64,000 nucleotides of DNA from Minicystis rosea. Lineage in GTDB: Bacteria > Myxococcota_A > Polyangia > Polyangiales > Polyangiaceae. The position numbers and the translations under genes were made by a program. The DNA is taken from the NCBI GenBank assembly GCA_001931535.1, contig CP016211.1:2074501-2138500 (forward strand). The letters run 5' to 3'. The notes under the pieces are model-generated. The model saw only the letters and a program-made list of their open reading frames with translations, was not told where the DNA came from and did not search any database. This document shows, one piece after another, positions 17,490-26,771 of this stretch; the stretch's first letter is position 1, and each line of letters begins with the position of its first letter.

Positions 17490-18956
17490 CTACGGCCACG
17501 CCACCACCGGTCGAGGCGCCGTCCGCCGCCGCCGGCGTGCCGGTCGCATGCTCGCTTTGGGCGTCACGGCCTTGGGAAGCGTGATCATCCCGCCCTGCCA
17601 GCGTGCCAGCCCGCCGCGGAGGAGGCCGCTCGCGTCGCTGCGCAACCAGATGAAGGGCCTCGCGGCTTCCAAGGGCTGGGTGCACTCCAGATCTCGATAC
17701 GCCGCGGACCAAGATCCGGAGTTGCCATAGAACACGCCGTCGTCCCATGCCTCCTCGGCACGGTGCGTGTGGCCGAAGACGACCGCGCGGGCGCGATGAA
17801 TCGAGGCCACCCGGCGCGCCGCGCGCTGCACGCGTTTCCACACGGCGTCGAGCGGCTCCTTGGGCGCGAGGAGCTCGTAGGTGACGAACAAGATGGGCGC
17901 GGCGATGGCTGCGGCGAATGCGCCTTTCGCACCCCAGAGGCCGATGATCGCAGCGACGATCGCCAGGGCCGCGACGGCCACCCGATCGAGCCACAGCACG
18001 CGGAGCGCGAGGTGAATTCGGTCCTCCACCGGCGCTGCGAACAAGCGGGCATGTCGCGCGACGGCGAGGAGCGGTGCGCCCGTTTCGCGGGCGGCCCGAA
18101 GCAGGTTTGCGCGGCGGCGCGCGCGTGTCTCCGGCAGTCGGGCGCGCGCCACGCCCAGCACGGTGCGGACCGCGCCGATGGCCCAAGCGCCGATGAGCGA
18201 GCGGCGCGTCAGCGCATAGAAGCGCGCCCAATGAAGGATGTAACCGAGGGCGGAGAGCTCGTACGAGCCGTCCACGTGCGGGTTGAAATAACCCATGCGC
18301 GCGGCCAGGTGACGGGCCACGAGCGAGCCCAGCGTCGGTTGGATGGTCTGCCCGTCGCGGCCGAAGGGGAGCGCCGGATGACGGTGGGCACAATAGGAGT
18401 CGTATTGATGACCGTGCTCCACCACGATGCCGTCGCCGGTGCGGTGGAACCAGGCGCGGAAGAGCACGCGGTCGCGCATGGCGGCGCGCGCTGCTGCGGT
18501 CGCGCCGGTGCGAGGCCCGCCGAGCGCGGAGAGCCCAGCGTCGGCGAGGCGATCGGCGAGCAGCGCGCGGACCTCGGGCAGCGTGAGCTGCACGTCGTGA
18601 TTGCCCGACACGAAGACGATGGTGTGTCCATCCGCGAGGAGCTCGCCGAGGGCGCGCACGAAGGCGGGATGATCGTCGAGGATGGCGCCGAGCGCCGCCG
18701 TGGCGTGCGCGGCGTCGCGGGGGTGATCGTGAAAGACGCTGACGTCGTCCACGACCCGCGGCGCGTCGAAGTCGAACACGTCGCCGTTGAGGACGAGACA
18801 GAGCGTATCGCCGCGCACGCGCCGACGGAGCTGCGCGAGCATCGCGGCGATTTCGGGGGAAGGCGAGCACGCGGGCTGCCGGTAGCGCATCCACAGCCCA
18901 CTCTCGCGCTCCGCCTCGCAGAGGTGGACATCCGAGAGCACAACGGTATGGGGCAC
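17490..18956 (-). CDS. Metallophosphoesterase with hydrophobic insertion
   Basis: 488 residues. Calcineurin-type motifs are complete and in order: SDVHL (8-12), NGDVFDF (57-63), SGNHD (117-121), EHGHQYD (180-186) and FGHTHR (394-399). The two-metal centre should be functional on phosphomonoesters or diesters. Between the fourth and fifth motifs an insertion of about 200 residues has several hydrophobic stretches (GAWAIGAVRTVLGVA, VAALAIVAAIIGLWGAKGAF, IAAPILFVTYELLAP), so the enzyme is probably membrane-associated, as in UDP-diacylglucosamine hydrolase-like or membrane MPE proteins. The C-terminus is Arg-rich. Substrate unknown. Confidence 0.85.
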   Translation of the reverse strand: MPHTVVLSDVHLCEAERESGLWMRYRQPACSPSPEIAAMLAQLRRRVRGDTLCLVLNGDVFDFDAPRVVDDVSVFHDHPRDAAHATAALGAILDDHPAFVRALGELLADGHTIVFVSGNHDVQLTLPEVRALLADRLADAGLSALGGPRTGATAAARAAMRDRVLFRAWFHRTGDGIVVEHGHQYDSYCAHRHPALPFGRDGQTIQPTLGSLVARHLAARMGYFNPHVDGSYELSALGYILHWARFYALTRRSLIGAWAIGAVRTVLGVARARLPETRARRRANLLRAARETGAPLLAVARHARLFAAPVEDRIHLALRVLWLDRVAVAALAIVAAIIGLWGAKGAFAAAIAAPILFVTYELLAPKEPLDAVWKRVQRAARRVASIHRARAVVFGHTHRAEEAWDDGVFYGNSGSWSAAYRDLECTQPLEAARPFIWLRSDASGLLRGGLARWQGGMITLPKAVTPKASMRPARRRRRTAPRPVVAWP

Positions 18957-19570
18957 GTGCTCAATTTGGCATCGTCAATCGTCAACCGCGTGACGAGCCG
19001 CGGATGTCACGGTGTCCGCGGCGCGCCGCTTTGTGACAACCGTTCCGTGCGCGACATCACGTGATGAACGAAATCACGCAGGTTTCACAGGCGGAACGAG
19101 GCTTGACCCGAATCCCGATACGATGTCGGCCGACCGTCGGGCGAGCGTCTGCAGCAGCCGAATTTCAGGCTCGCCACGGGCGGGCTCGCCCGCGCGATGC
19201 CGGACACGGCGAGCGTGCGCCGGGCGACCGCCGCCGCCGCGTGTCCTCGGGGGCTCACCCTCATCGAAGGTGCGCAATGGATCGTCCGCGTCCCGAGCGC
19301 CTCGAGCGGTCTGCTCCTCTCGACGGCGATCCCGCCGCGCGCTTCGACGTACATCAAACCCCAGCTTCGAAGAGGGCACATGGGATGTTGGTTTGGCTCC
19401 CTCTCAATATGGAGAGGCTCGGGCGCAGCTCCTTGCGCGATCGCATCCGGCTGTTCGGTGGGTGAGCGCCGATGGAGCCGTCGTGGGCTCACCGCTTCTT
19501 CGAGAGGCGGGCGCGATGGGCGCGTCGCGCTCTTGCCGTGAGCATCGGGTCTGTTGCACACTGTCAACGT
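18957..19570. other. Intergenic region, no gene seen
   Basis: In these 614 bp no frame on either strand has convincing coding composition; the overlapping short frames have Arg/Ala/Ser-biased content. A perfect 12-bp palindrome CATCACGTGATG is at 19055-19066 and an imperfect GTGAGC...GCTCAC dyad is at about 19462-19492. It should hold the divergent promoters of the phosphoesterase and the 19571 gene. Confidence 0.5.
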
Positions 19571-20020
19571 ATGGAGACGATCTCGACCGTGGGGAACGAA
19601 GGCGCGCTCGACGTGCTGGCCGCGCTCATCGAAGAGGAGGCTCGCGTGGCGCGGGCCGAGGCCGTGCTCGCGGAGGCGAGGCGGCGCTTATCCGTGTTGC
19701 AGGAGCGATATCGGCAGCTCGTTCCGCCGCTGTCGGCGCTTGTCTTGCCGCCGCCGGCCCTCCCGGCGAAGCGTGGTCCGCGTCCACGCGCGGTGGAGAG
19801 CGGCGGGACGATGCGGACGCGAATCCTCCGCGCCATGGAGGCGAGACCCGATGAGGTGCTCACGGCCGCCATGCTCGCCCCCGCCGTGGCGGCACGGAGT
19901 CGCGACGCCGTGCGCAATGCGTTGCTCGTGCTCGCCGCCAAAGGGAAGATCGAAAAGGTCGGCCTCGGGCAATATCGCATTGCGACGACGCGACGCGTGT
20001 CGGACGAGGCGCATCCGTAG
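19571..20020 (+). CDS. Small protein with coiled coil and winged-helix-like C-terminus
   Basis: 149 residues from ATG 19571, preferred to an upstream in-frame ATG because coding bias begins here. Residues 10-50 form an Ala/Glu/Arg coiled coil (IEEEARVARAEAVLAEARRR). A Pro-rich linker follows. Residues 78-140 read as a winged helix-turn-helix: TRILRAMEARPDEVLTAAML, SRDAVRNALLVLAAKGKIEKV, then the wing GLGQYRIA. Possibly a DNA-binding regulator; target not evident. Confidence 0.6.
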   Translation: METISTVGNEGALDVLAALIEEEARVARAEAVLAEARRRLSVLQERYRQLVPPLSALVLPPPALPAKRGPRPRAVESGGTMRTRILRAMEARPDEVLTAAMLAPAVAARSRDAVRNALLVLAAKGKIEKVGLGQYRIATTRRVSDEAHP

Positions 20021-20208
20021 ACGATCCGCAGACGAGTCACCGCGCCTCGCAGCCGCTGACAGCGCTTTCGATGGGCTGTCATCGATACGTGCATGCGCTG
20101 CCTCGACCATGTCGTCACGTGTCGCCGAGCGGCGCCACCTCCTTGACGCCGCAGCGGATACAGTGCCTCATCCCCGCGGTAGGTATGTTCTTGGTGCGAG
20201 GAGCGGTT

Positions 20209-21069
20209 ATGCAGGTGAAGTCCAGGCTCATGTGGTTGGCGGGTGCGTTCTTGGCCTATTCGGGCATGGTGGCCTGCGGGTCGACCGGCAATACCGGCAC
20301 CAGTACTGGGAACGGGCAAGTCTGCGTGCCCGGGACCAGCATCGAGTGCGCCTGCGTCGGCGGGACGAAGGGCGCGCAGGTCTGCAAGGACGAGGGTGAC
20401 GGCTACGACACCTGTCAGTGCGGCTCGACATCGACCAGCAGCTCGACGTCGTCCTCGTCCTCCTCCGGCTCGAACAGCTCGTGCGGCGACGGCGTGATCC
20501 AGGCCAGCGATCACTGCGACAACCCCTCCAGCGAGTTCTACTGCGCGCAGGATTGCTCGAGCAGCAGCTCGAGCAGCTCGAGCTCCGGCGATCCGTGCGC
20601 GGGGCACACCTACTACGCAGGCAAGTACGACGGCGCGCCCTCGGTTTGGTCGAACCTGCCGGGCGCCGGCGGCCTGACGAAGCTCGACGCGGGCAACGCG
20701 CAGTGCAAGGCGCTCAACATCGGCGCCGATCACGTCTGCGATTACGAGGAGGTCCTCAAGGCGCAGGCGCAGGGCGAGCTCGCCGGCATCCCCGCGGGCA
20801 CCACGGCGTGGGTCCAGCGCACCACGGTGGCGATGGTGAAGGGCATCGCCTCGCCGCCCGGGCCCGGCGGGCGCTGCAACGACTGGTCGTACGCGACGAA
20901 CCACATCTCGGACGGCGAGTACGTCACGTTCGATACGGCGGGTCAGCCCACGTACCACCTCGACAACGACACCTCGTACGATCCACTGGCCCCGAAGTTG
21001 GTGCCCGGTGATCTCGAGTGCGGTGGGCAGATGCGGTCGATCCTCTGCTGCTACCAGGCCTGCAACTAG
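20209..21069 (+). CDS. Cys-containing surface lipoprotein
   Basis: 286 residues; ATG 20209 has a GAGGAG site upstream and gives a lipobox (GMVAC, Cys21). Residues 30-70 contain CVPGTSIECACVGGTKGAQ, a short disulfide module common in myxobacterial lipoproteins. Two Ser tracts (about 72-90 and 118-132) flank CGDGVIQASDHCDNPSSEFYC. The C-terminal 150 residues (GHTYYAGKYDG, NDWSYATNHISDGEY, ILCCYQACN) form an apparently globular domain that might be C-type lectin-like, but this is unverified. Alone between flanking genes on the same strand. Confidence 0.65.
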   Translation: MQVKSRLMWLAGAFLAYSGMVACGSTGNTGTSTGNGQVCVPGTSIECACVGGTKGAQVCKDEGDGYDTCQCGSTSTSSSTSSSSSSGSNSSCGDGVIQASDHCDNPSSEFYCAQDCSSSSSSSSSSGDPCAGHTYYAGKYDGAPSVWSNLPGAGGLTKLDAGNAQCKALNIGADHVCDYEEVLKAQAQGELAGIPAGTTAWVQRTTVAMVKGIASPPGPGGRCNDWSYATNHISDGEYVTFDTAGQPTYHLDNDTSYDPLAPKLVPGDLECGGQMRSILCCYQACN

Positions 21070-21157
21070 GCGTACGTAATGGTCGCGGGGCCGTCTGGCG
21101 CAGGCGGCTCCGCGATCGCTTGTCGTGCCTCGCTCACTCCGACGCGCGTAAGCTGTG

Positions 21158-22627
21158 ATGGTGTCGCGCCGCTTCCTTTCTCCTCTCATCGCCGTGCTCC
21201 TCGTCGGCGCGCTCGCATCGGGCGGCGCGCCGCCCGTGCCTTGGCCGCGCGGTGTGCCGCCGTCGTCCGAAGTGATCGACACGTTGGTCGCTGAAGCGGC
21301 GGAGCTCGACGCGCGCGAGCAGGCCGAGGAGTGGCTCGACTCGGCGGAAGCAGGAGAAGCGAGCGAGCACCTGCCCATCGATCAGAACGACATCGACAAA
21401 GGGCTCTACACGAAGGAAGACCTGTTCCGTCTCGGCGATGGTTTCTTCAGCCATCCATTCACCGTCAATCCCGACGGCTATGGCGATGGACACTTCGTCG
21501 CCTTTCGCCGCGTGCACACGGGCGTGCGCGGTGGGCTCGATACGTTCTCGTGCGCGGGCTGCCATTCCGTCGGCGGGCCGGACGGCGCGGGATCGCATAC
21601 GCAGAACGCATTGCTCGAGGGTGACGGCGATCGGCAGACGAGCGCGATCGAGCGCAACGCGCCGGCATTGCAAGGCGGAGGCATCGTGCAAGGGCTGGGC
21701 GCGGAGATGTCGCACGAGCTGCAATACGAGCGCGATCAGGCGCGGGCGCTCGCCGAGCAGCACCAGAAGCCGGCGGAGACGCCGCTCACGACGCACGGGA
21801 TCTCGTTCGGGTCGATCGTCGTGTACCCGGATGGGCACGCGGACACGTCGAAGGTGGTCGGCGTCGACGCCGATCTGGTGGTGAAGCCCTTCGGGTGGAA
21901 GGGCACGACATCGCGGCTGCGCCGCTTCGTCGAGGATGCGGCGCGCATTCACTTCGGGATCCAGTCGCACGTGCTCTGCTTGCAAGCGAAGGATCATCCG
22001 GATCCTGCGCACCTCGGATCGGGGACGAATTGGGTGGACCCCGATGACGACGGCCACGTGCGCGAGCTCGAGGAGGGGATGCTCACCGCGGCGGCGGCGT
22101 ACCTGGCGATGTTGGAGACGCCGGCCATCATCCCTCCCGCGGACGAGGGGCTGCGCGATCGTTGGGCGAGTGGCAGCTCGCTCTTCCGCACGATTGGTTG
22201 CGCGGACTGTCACGCACGGCTCGTGCTCCTGAACACGTCGTGGCGCGAGGCGTCGGACACGACCTCCGGTGAGGTGGTGTTGAGCCTGTTCGTGGACGGT
22301 GAGCAGCCGCGCGGCACCAATCAGGTCGATCTCTTCAGCGATTTGAAGCGGCACGCGATGGGGCCCGCGCTCGCCGATCCGCACGACAACACGCAGGGCA
22401 TCCCGCGCGACGTGTTCCTCACGCGGCCTCTCTGGGGGCTCGCGGAGACGGCGCCGTACCTGCACGACGGGCGCGCGGCCACGATCCCCGAGGCCATTCT
22501 CGCGCACGGCGGCGAGGCGCAGAAATCGCGGGACGCATTCGCGGCGCTGTCGGCGGAGGATCAAGCGAGCGTCCACGTGTTCCTGCTCTCCCTGACGCGC
22601 GAGCCGCGCCTGCGGGTGGCGAGATGA
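21158..22627 (+). CDS. Di-heme oxidoreductase / cytochrome c peroxidase-like protein (DUF1111 type)
   Basis: 489 residues; ATG 21158 (GTG 21155 equally possible) gives a signal peptide. Heme site 1 is Cys132-Ala-Gly-Cys135-His136 and site 2 is Cys348-Ala-Asp-Cys351-His352. Motifs shared with di-heme 'oxidoredictase' proteins include FRRVHTGVRGG, DADLVVKPFGWKG, FSDLKRHAMGPALADP, FLTRPLWGLAETAPYLHDGRA and ILAHGGEA. The last two match the C-terminal heme domain of MauG/CcpA-like peroxidases. Periplasmic electron transfer or peroxidation is expected. The stop overlaps the next start (ATGA at 22624-22627). Confidence 0.85.
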   Translation: MVSRRFLSPLIAVLLVGALASGGAPPVPWPRGVPPSSEVIDTLVAEAAELDAREQAEEWLDSAEAGEASEHLPIDQNDIDKGLYTKEDLFRLGDGFFSHPFTVNPDGYGDGHFVAFRRVHTGVRGGLDTFSCAGCHSVGGPDGAGSHTQNALLEGDGDRQTSAIERNAPALQGGGIVQGLGAEMSHELQYERDQARALAEQHQKPAETPLTTHGISFGSIVVYPDGHADTSKVVGVDADLVVKPFGWKGTTSRLRRFVEDAARIHFGIQSHVLCLQAKDHPDPAHLGSGTNWVDPDDDGHVRELEEGMLTAAAAYLAMLETPAIIPPADEGLRDRWASGSSLFRTIGCADCHARLVLLNTSWREASDTTSGEVVLSLFVDGEQPRGTNQVDLFSDLKRHAMGPALADPHDNTQGIPRDVFLTRPLWGLAETAPYLHDGRAATIPEAILAHGGEAQKSRDAFAALSAEDQASVHVFLLSLTREPRLRVAR

Positions 22628-24117
22628 AGGCGCGCGCCATTCTCGCGGCGATCGCAGGTGGGCTCTTGCTCTGGGCTTGTGCGGTGGACGAGTCGCGCCG
22701 GCCGGTGGGGCGCAGCTCGCCGGCCGAAGCGCAGAACGTCTTCTCGACATCGCTGCCCGACGACTACCGCGCGCAGGCGACCGCCGCGCTGGAGGCCGAC
22801 GCCTTTCGGCGCGAGCACCGCTTTCTCGATGCGGTGGATCCGGGGCACCTGTTTCGCGCGACGCGCGTCGAGCAGGCCGAGATCGAGGCCGGAGCGTGGA
22901 CGAACGAGGAGCTGTTCCAGATCGGCGGGCAGCTCTTCAACCTGGTGCTCACGCGGGACGTGGGCTTCGGCGCGCGGGATTTGCCGCCGATCGCGCGCTT
23001 CCACACGGGGCGGCGCGGCGGGCCGGATGCATCGCGCTGCGCGGCCTGTCATTGGCGCGGCGGGCCCGCGGGCGGCGGCGACGGCGCGGACTCCGCGTAC
23101 CTCGACGGCGATGGAAACTCACTGTCGAGCGCGCTCGCGCGCAACCCGATCGCGTTGCCCGGTGAGGGTTTCGTCGAGCTTCTCGCGACGGAGATGAACG
23201 CCGAGCTCTCGGCGCAGAAGAACGCGCTCGTCGAGAAGGCTGCGGCAAAGGGCGCGGCGGTGACGGCCAAGCTGACGGCGAAGGGGATCTCGTTCGGCGC
23301 GCTCACCGCGCGGCCGGATGGATCGCTCGTGACGAGCGCGCTCGAAGGCGTGGACGCCGATCTGGTGGTGAAGCCCTTTGGGTGGAAGGGCAACGTGGCG
23401 ACGATTCGTGATGCCGTGGAGGACGCGCTGCTCATCCATCACGGCATGGAGTCGGATTACCTCGTGTCGACGGCGTCGAAGGAGCGCATCGGACCGTTCG
23501 GTGGTGTGGATCCCGACGGCGATGGCATCACGTCCGAGATCACCGAAGGGCAGGTGACGGCACTGACGCTCTTCGTGGCGATGCAGGAGCTCCCGCAGAT
23601 CGCGGTGCCCGACGCTTCGAACATGGCCCTCGCTTGGGCCGATGGCCGCACGCGCTTCGCGTCGCTCGGCTGCGCGTCGTGCCATGTGCCGTCGCTGCCG
23701 CTCGAAGGCACCACGTTCACGCTCCCGAGCAGGACGGGCGGCGCGAGCGTGACCGTGGATCTGGCGAAGGACGCGGCCGAGCCGAGGATCGTGGCCTCGA
23801 AGGAAGATGGATCGTTGCGCGTGTCGCTCTTCAGTGATTTGAAGCGCCACGATCTCGGCGCGGCGCTCGCCGAGCCGCGCGCGGATCGCGGTGTCGCGGG
23901 GACGTCGTTCCTCACGCGCCCGCTGTGGGGCGTGTCGCGGAGCGGCCCCTACTTGCACGATGGTCGCGCCCCGACGCTGGAGGACGCGATCCTCGCGCAC
24001 GGCGGCGAGGCGCAGAAGGCGCGCGAGGCCTATGAAGCGCTGGCCGATCCCGAGCGCGGGACGGTGCGCCTCTTCTTGACCTCGCTCACACGCGCCAAGC
24101 GCTTGGTCGTTCAATGA
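22624..24117 (+). CDS. Second di-heme oxidoreductase-like lipoprotein (DUF1111 type)
   Basis: 497 residues, paralogous to the upstream gene: the motifs DADLVVKPFGWKGN, FSDLKRHDLGAALAEP and RPLWGVSRSGPYLHDGRAPT recur. Lipobox Cys19 (LLLWAC). Heme sites are Cys139-Ala-Ala-Cys142-His143 and Cys350-Ala-Ser-Cys353-His354. It differs from its neighbour in the lipid anchor and in a long insertion before the second heme, so the two may form a lipid-tethered pair. Starts in an ATGA overlap and ends in another with the next gene. Confidence 0.85.
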   Translation: MKARAILAAIAGGLLLWACAVDESRRPVGRSSPAEAQNVFSTSLPDDYRAQATAALEADAFRREHRFLDAVDPGHLFRATRVEQAEIEAGAWTNEELFQIGGQLFNLVLTRDVGFGARDLPPIARFHTGRRGGPDASRCAACHWRGGPAGGGDGADSAYLDGDGNSLSSALARNPIALPGEGFVELLATEMNAELSAQKNALVEKAAAKGAAVTAKLTAKGISFGALTARPDGSLVTSALEGVDADLVVKPFGWKGNVATIRDAVEDALLIHHGMESDYLVSTASKERIGPFGGVDPDGDGITSEITEGQVTALTLFVAMQELPQIAVPDASNMALAWADGRTRFASLGCASCHVPSLPLEGTTFTLPSRTGGASVTVDLAKDAAEPRIVASKEDGSLRVSLFSDLKRHDLGAALAEPRADRGVAGTSFLTRPLWGVSRSGPYLHDGRAPTLEDAILAHGGEAQKAREAYEALADPERGTVRLFLTSLTRAKRLVVQ

Positions 24118-25532
24118 AGCGAATCGCGTTGCTCGTCGCGCTCAACGCCGTCGGTGGTTGCGGCCTCGATCCCTTGTCGCAGCCGTGCCCGGCGTGGACG
24201 CAGGCGAATGCCGCGGGCGCCTGCGTCGCGCGCGCTTGGACGCTCCCGGGCGCGGGCGACGCGCGCGGTGATGCGTGGGCGCAGAACGTGATGGTCGCCG
24301 TCGATGGTCATGGTCGCGGCCTCGTCGGCTTCTCGTCGACGCCGGGCCTCGAGATGCTCGAAGAGACGGCGACGGACACGTGGACGCTGCGGCACGCCGG
24401 CGACGCCGTGGGCGGGAGCATCCCGAGCGATCTGGTGGCGGGCTTCGATGGAGCGGCGGTGTTCGCGTGGTCGGTGGTCGCGGGATCGGAGCAGGTGCTT
24501 TACCTGAGCGAGCGTGACGCGTCGGGCGCGTGGAAAGAGCCTGCGAGCCCGGCGGATTCGTTCTCGTTCCCTACCACGGCCTACGAGCCGCGCCTCGCGA
24601 CGAACCAGGCAGGCGAGTGGATCCTCGCGTGGAACCAATGGCGATCGACGCCGAACTACGGCGTATCGGTGGCGCAGCGCGAGAGCTCGAGCGCGCCGTG
24701 GAGCATGCCTTCGGGGCCGGATGACGTGCTCTCGATCAACATCAATTACTCCAACGCACCGGTGATCGCGCTCAACGACGCGGGCCAAGCCATCATCACC
24801 TGGTATCAGTCGCTCGGCGGCCCGCTCCGCGCCTTCGTCAGCGAGCGCAAGGGCCTGGGCGAGCCGTTCTCCCACGTGACGATGAGCGACATGCTCTCGC
24901 CGGACGGCGCGCCCGTGGACAGCGATCCCGTCGCGGCCGTGAAGCCCGCGATCTTCGCGGATGGATCGGCCGCCGCCGCCTGGGCGCAGGAGAACGGGAA
25001 GGGCGACACGCTGGTCTACCTCGCCACGCGCGACGCCGCAGGGACATGGACGCGCCCGCGTGATCTCGACGATGCCTTCTCGATGACGACCGGCTACGCG
25101 CGGGGCGTGCAGATCGCCTTTGGTCCGCGCGGTGATCTCTACGTCGTCTGGTACCAAGACACCGGCGACGGTGACGCCGTGTACGCCGCGCGCCGCCGTT
25201 CCGATGGCACCTGGGCCGAGGATGGCCGCCATCCCGTGCGCATCTCGTCGGCGGGTGCGACGGGCTTGATCCCGAAGATCGCGATTGGGCCCGAGGGCGG
25301 CGCCGTGGTGGTGTGGAGCGAGCGCGCCATCGCCGGCGCGCCGTTCCGCGTGGCTGCGCGCCGCACGGGCCCGGCTGATCAGCCGTGGAGCGAGGTCGAG
25401 GTGCTGTCGCCGGAGACGGGGACCGATGCCGTGTTGCCTGCGATCGCCGTGGGGCCCGGTGATCGGGCCATCGCTGCGTGGCCGCAGGGACCGGGCCCCG
25501 CGCAGCGGGTCATGATCGCTTCGGTGCCGTGA
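24114..25532 (+). CDS. Beta-propeller-like lipoprotein
   Basis: 472 residues; ATGA overlap with the di-heme gene and lipobox Cys16 (AVGGC). The body has about seven repeats of 55-60 residues with the shape xxIAxxxxGxAxVxWxQ (RLATNQAGEWILAWNQW, VIALNDAGQAIITWYQS, AIFADGSAAAAWAQE, QIAFGPRGDLYVVWYQD, KIAIGPEGGAVVVWSER, AIAVGPGDRAIAAWPQ), i.e. sialidase- or BNR-like propeller blades. No catalytic residues recognised. Coupled expression suggests it binds or organises the two di-heme proteins at the membrane. Its 3' end overlaps the convergent EVE gene by 23 bp. Confidence 0.75.
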   Translation: MKRIALLVALNAVGGCGLDPLSQPCPAWTQANAAGACVARAWTLPGAGDARGDAWAQNVMVAVDGHGRGLVGFSSTPGLEMLEETATDTWTLRHAGDAVGGSIPSDLVAGFDGAAVFAWSVVAGSEQVLYLSERDASGAWKEPASPADSFSFPTTAYEPRLATNQAGEWILAWNQWRSTPNYGVSVAQRESSSAPWSMPSGPDDVLSININYSNAPVIALNDAGQAIITWYQSLGGPLRAFVSERKGLGEPFSHVTMSDMLSPDGAPVDSDPVAAVKPAIFADGSAAAAWAQENGKGDTLVYLATRDAAGTWTRPRDLDDAFSMTTGYARGVQIAFGPRGDLYVVWYQDTGDGDAVYAARRRSDGTWAEDGRHPVRISSAGATGLIPKIAIGPEGGAVVVWSERAIAGAPFRVAARRTGPADQPWSEVEVLSPETGTDAVLPAIAVGPGDRAIAAWPQGPGPAQRVMIASVP

Positions 25533-25947
25533 TCTTCGTCTTGCCCATCTTGAGGATCCGATCGAAGTGCTCCTTCGATACGGGAACCACGCTGAGCCGC
25601 GAGCGCTTGAGCAGGTAGATCTCCGCGAGATCCGGCTCGCCGCGGATGGCCTCGAGCGAGACGGGCGCCTTCAACGCGACGACGGGCTCCACGTCGACGA
25701 CGCTCCAATCCTCACCGGGCGCGGTGGGATCGGCGTACGCCTCGCGCTTGATGCGCGCCACGCCGACGACGGCTTTGCCTTCGTTCGAGTGATAGAAGAG
25801 CGCGAGGTCACCGGCCTTCATCGCGCGCAGGCTGTTGCGGGCCTCGAAGTTGCGGACGCCGTCCCACATCGTCTGGCCGTCGCGCACGAGCTGGGCAAAA
25901 GAATATTTGAACGGCTCGCTCTTCATCAGCCAGTGCTGGCGGGACAT
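25510..25947 (-). CDS. EVE domain-containing protein
   Basis: 145 residues. The sequence follows the EVE/PUA-like family from start to end: HWLMKSEPFKYSFAQL, WDGVRNFEARNSLRAMKAGD, ALFYHSNEGKAVVGVARI and the C-terminal KITAPKRS. EVE domains bind modified bases in nucleic acids. Full length for the family; no partner domain. Tail-to-tail overlap of 23 bp with the 24114 gene. Confidence 0.9.
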   Translation of the reverse strand: MSRQHWLMKSEPFKYSFAQLVRDGQTMWDGVRNFEARNSLRAMKAGDLALFYHSNEGKAVVGVARIKREAYADPTAPGEDWSVVDVEPVVALKAPVSLEAIRGEPDLAEIYLLKRSRLSVVPVSKEHFDRILKMGKTKITAPKRS

Positions 25948-26150
25948 GGGCCTCCGGGTGTGCGGTGCCGAAGGCTCGCATCGGAGAGACCCGCTCGCCG
26001 AACATGCCACCGACGTGACCGCGCGGCGCCAACGTAGCACCGACGCCTCGTCGGATGGGCGCCTTTGTCGCGCGTCCCGCAGCCCGGCGCGCCCGCGGAC
26101 CGTCGCGAAAGAGCGCCGATTCGTCGCGAAATGACCGAGGATTCCGCGCT

Positions 26151-26666
26151 TCAATCGGTGATGACGACCGTCGTCCCCGCCTTCACCCGCTTGGCGATCT
26201 CGTCGATCTCGTCGTCGTCGAGCGCGATGCAGCCGAGCGTCCAGTCGCTCTCCTTGTGCACGCCCTTCCACGCTTTGCTGTTGACCCCGTGGATGCCGAT
26301 GCCGCCGCCGATCGTCGCGTCCCGCGGGAGCTCGCCGCGCTTCTTCAGATCGGCGAAGCGCGTGCGGTCCTCGTCGTTGGGATAGCTGACCGTGAGGAAG
26401 TGATGGAACAGACCCTTGATGTGCCCGACGATGCGGTACGTCCCGACCGGGGTCACCTTGTCGCCCTCCATGCGTTTGTGGCCGGTGCCGCCGGGGCCGA
26501 TCGCGACGCGATAGGTCTTCACCACGCGGCCTTGCGAGACGAGCTCGAGCCGGTGATCGCTCTTGTCGATGCGAATCTCGGTGACCGGATCCTGCTCTCC
26601 CGATCGAGAGGGCGAGGTGGAGGACAAGCAGGCGAGGGCGGCGAGCACGGCGAGCGCGTTCTTCAT
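26151..26666 (-). CDS. L,D-transpeptidase family protein (YkuD)
   Basis: 171 residues with an N-terminal signal sequence (ALAVLAALACLSS; Cys13 could be a lipobox). YkuD catalytic signature: GIGIHGVN with His126 and DWTLGCIAL with Cys146. These enzymes form 3-3 peptidoglycan crosslinks or attach proteins to peptidoglycan. FPNDED-like insertions (SYPNDEDRTRFADLKK) match the family that includes DpaA/ErfK-type exported YkuD proteins. Divergent from the sigma-like gene with a 105-bp spacer. Confidence 0.85.
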   Translation of the reverse strand: MKNALAVLAALACLSSTSPSRSGEQDPVTEIRIDKSDHRLELVSQGRVVKTYRVAIGPGGTGHKRMEGDKVTPVGTYRIVGHIKGLFHHFLTVSYPNDEDRTRFADLKKRGELPRDATIGGGIGIHGVNSKAWKGVHKESDWTLGCIALDDDEIDEIAKRVKAGTTVVITD

Positions 26667-26771
26667 GCCCGTGCGTCGCGTCCGTGCACGGGACTGTGAC
26701 GGCGGGGGCCGATCGATCTACGATCGAAATTAGGCTGTCACACTCGTGCTGCGCTCCGCGATGCACGGGCG

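Noticed and set aside
19061..19567. Small genes in the 18957-19570 spacer
   Set aside because: Frames on both strands lack ribosome sites, motifs and the expected third-position GC bias.
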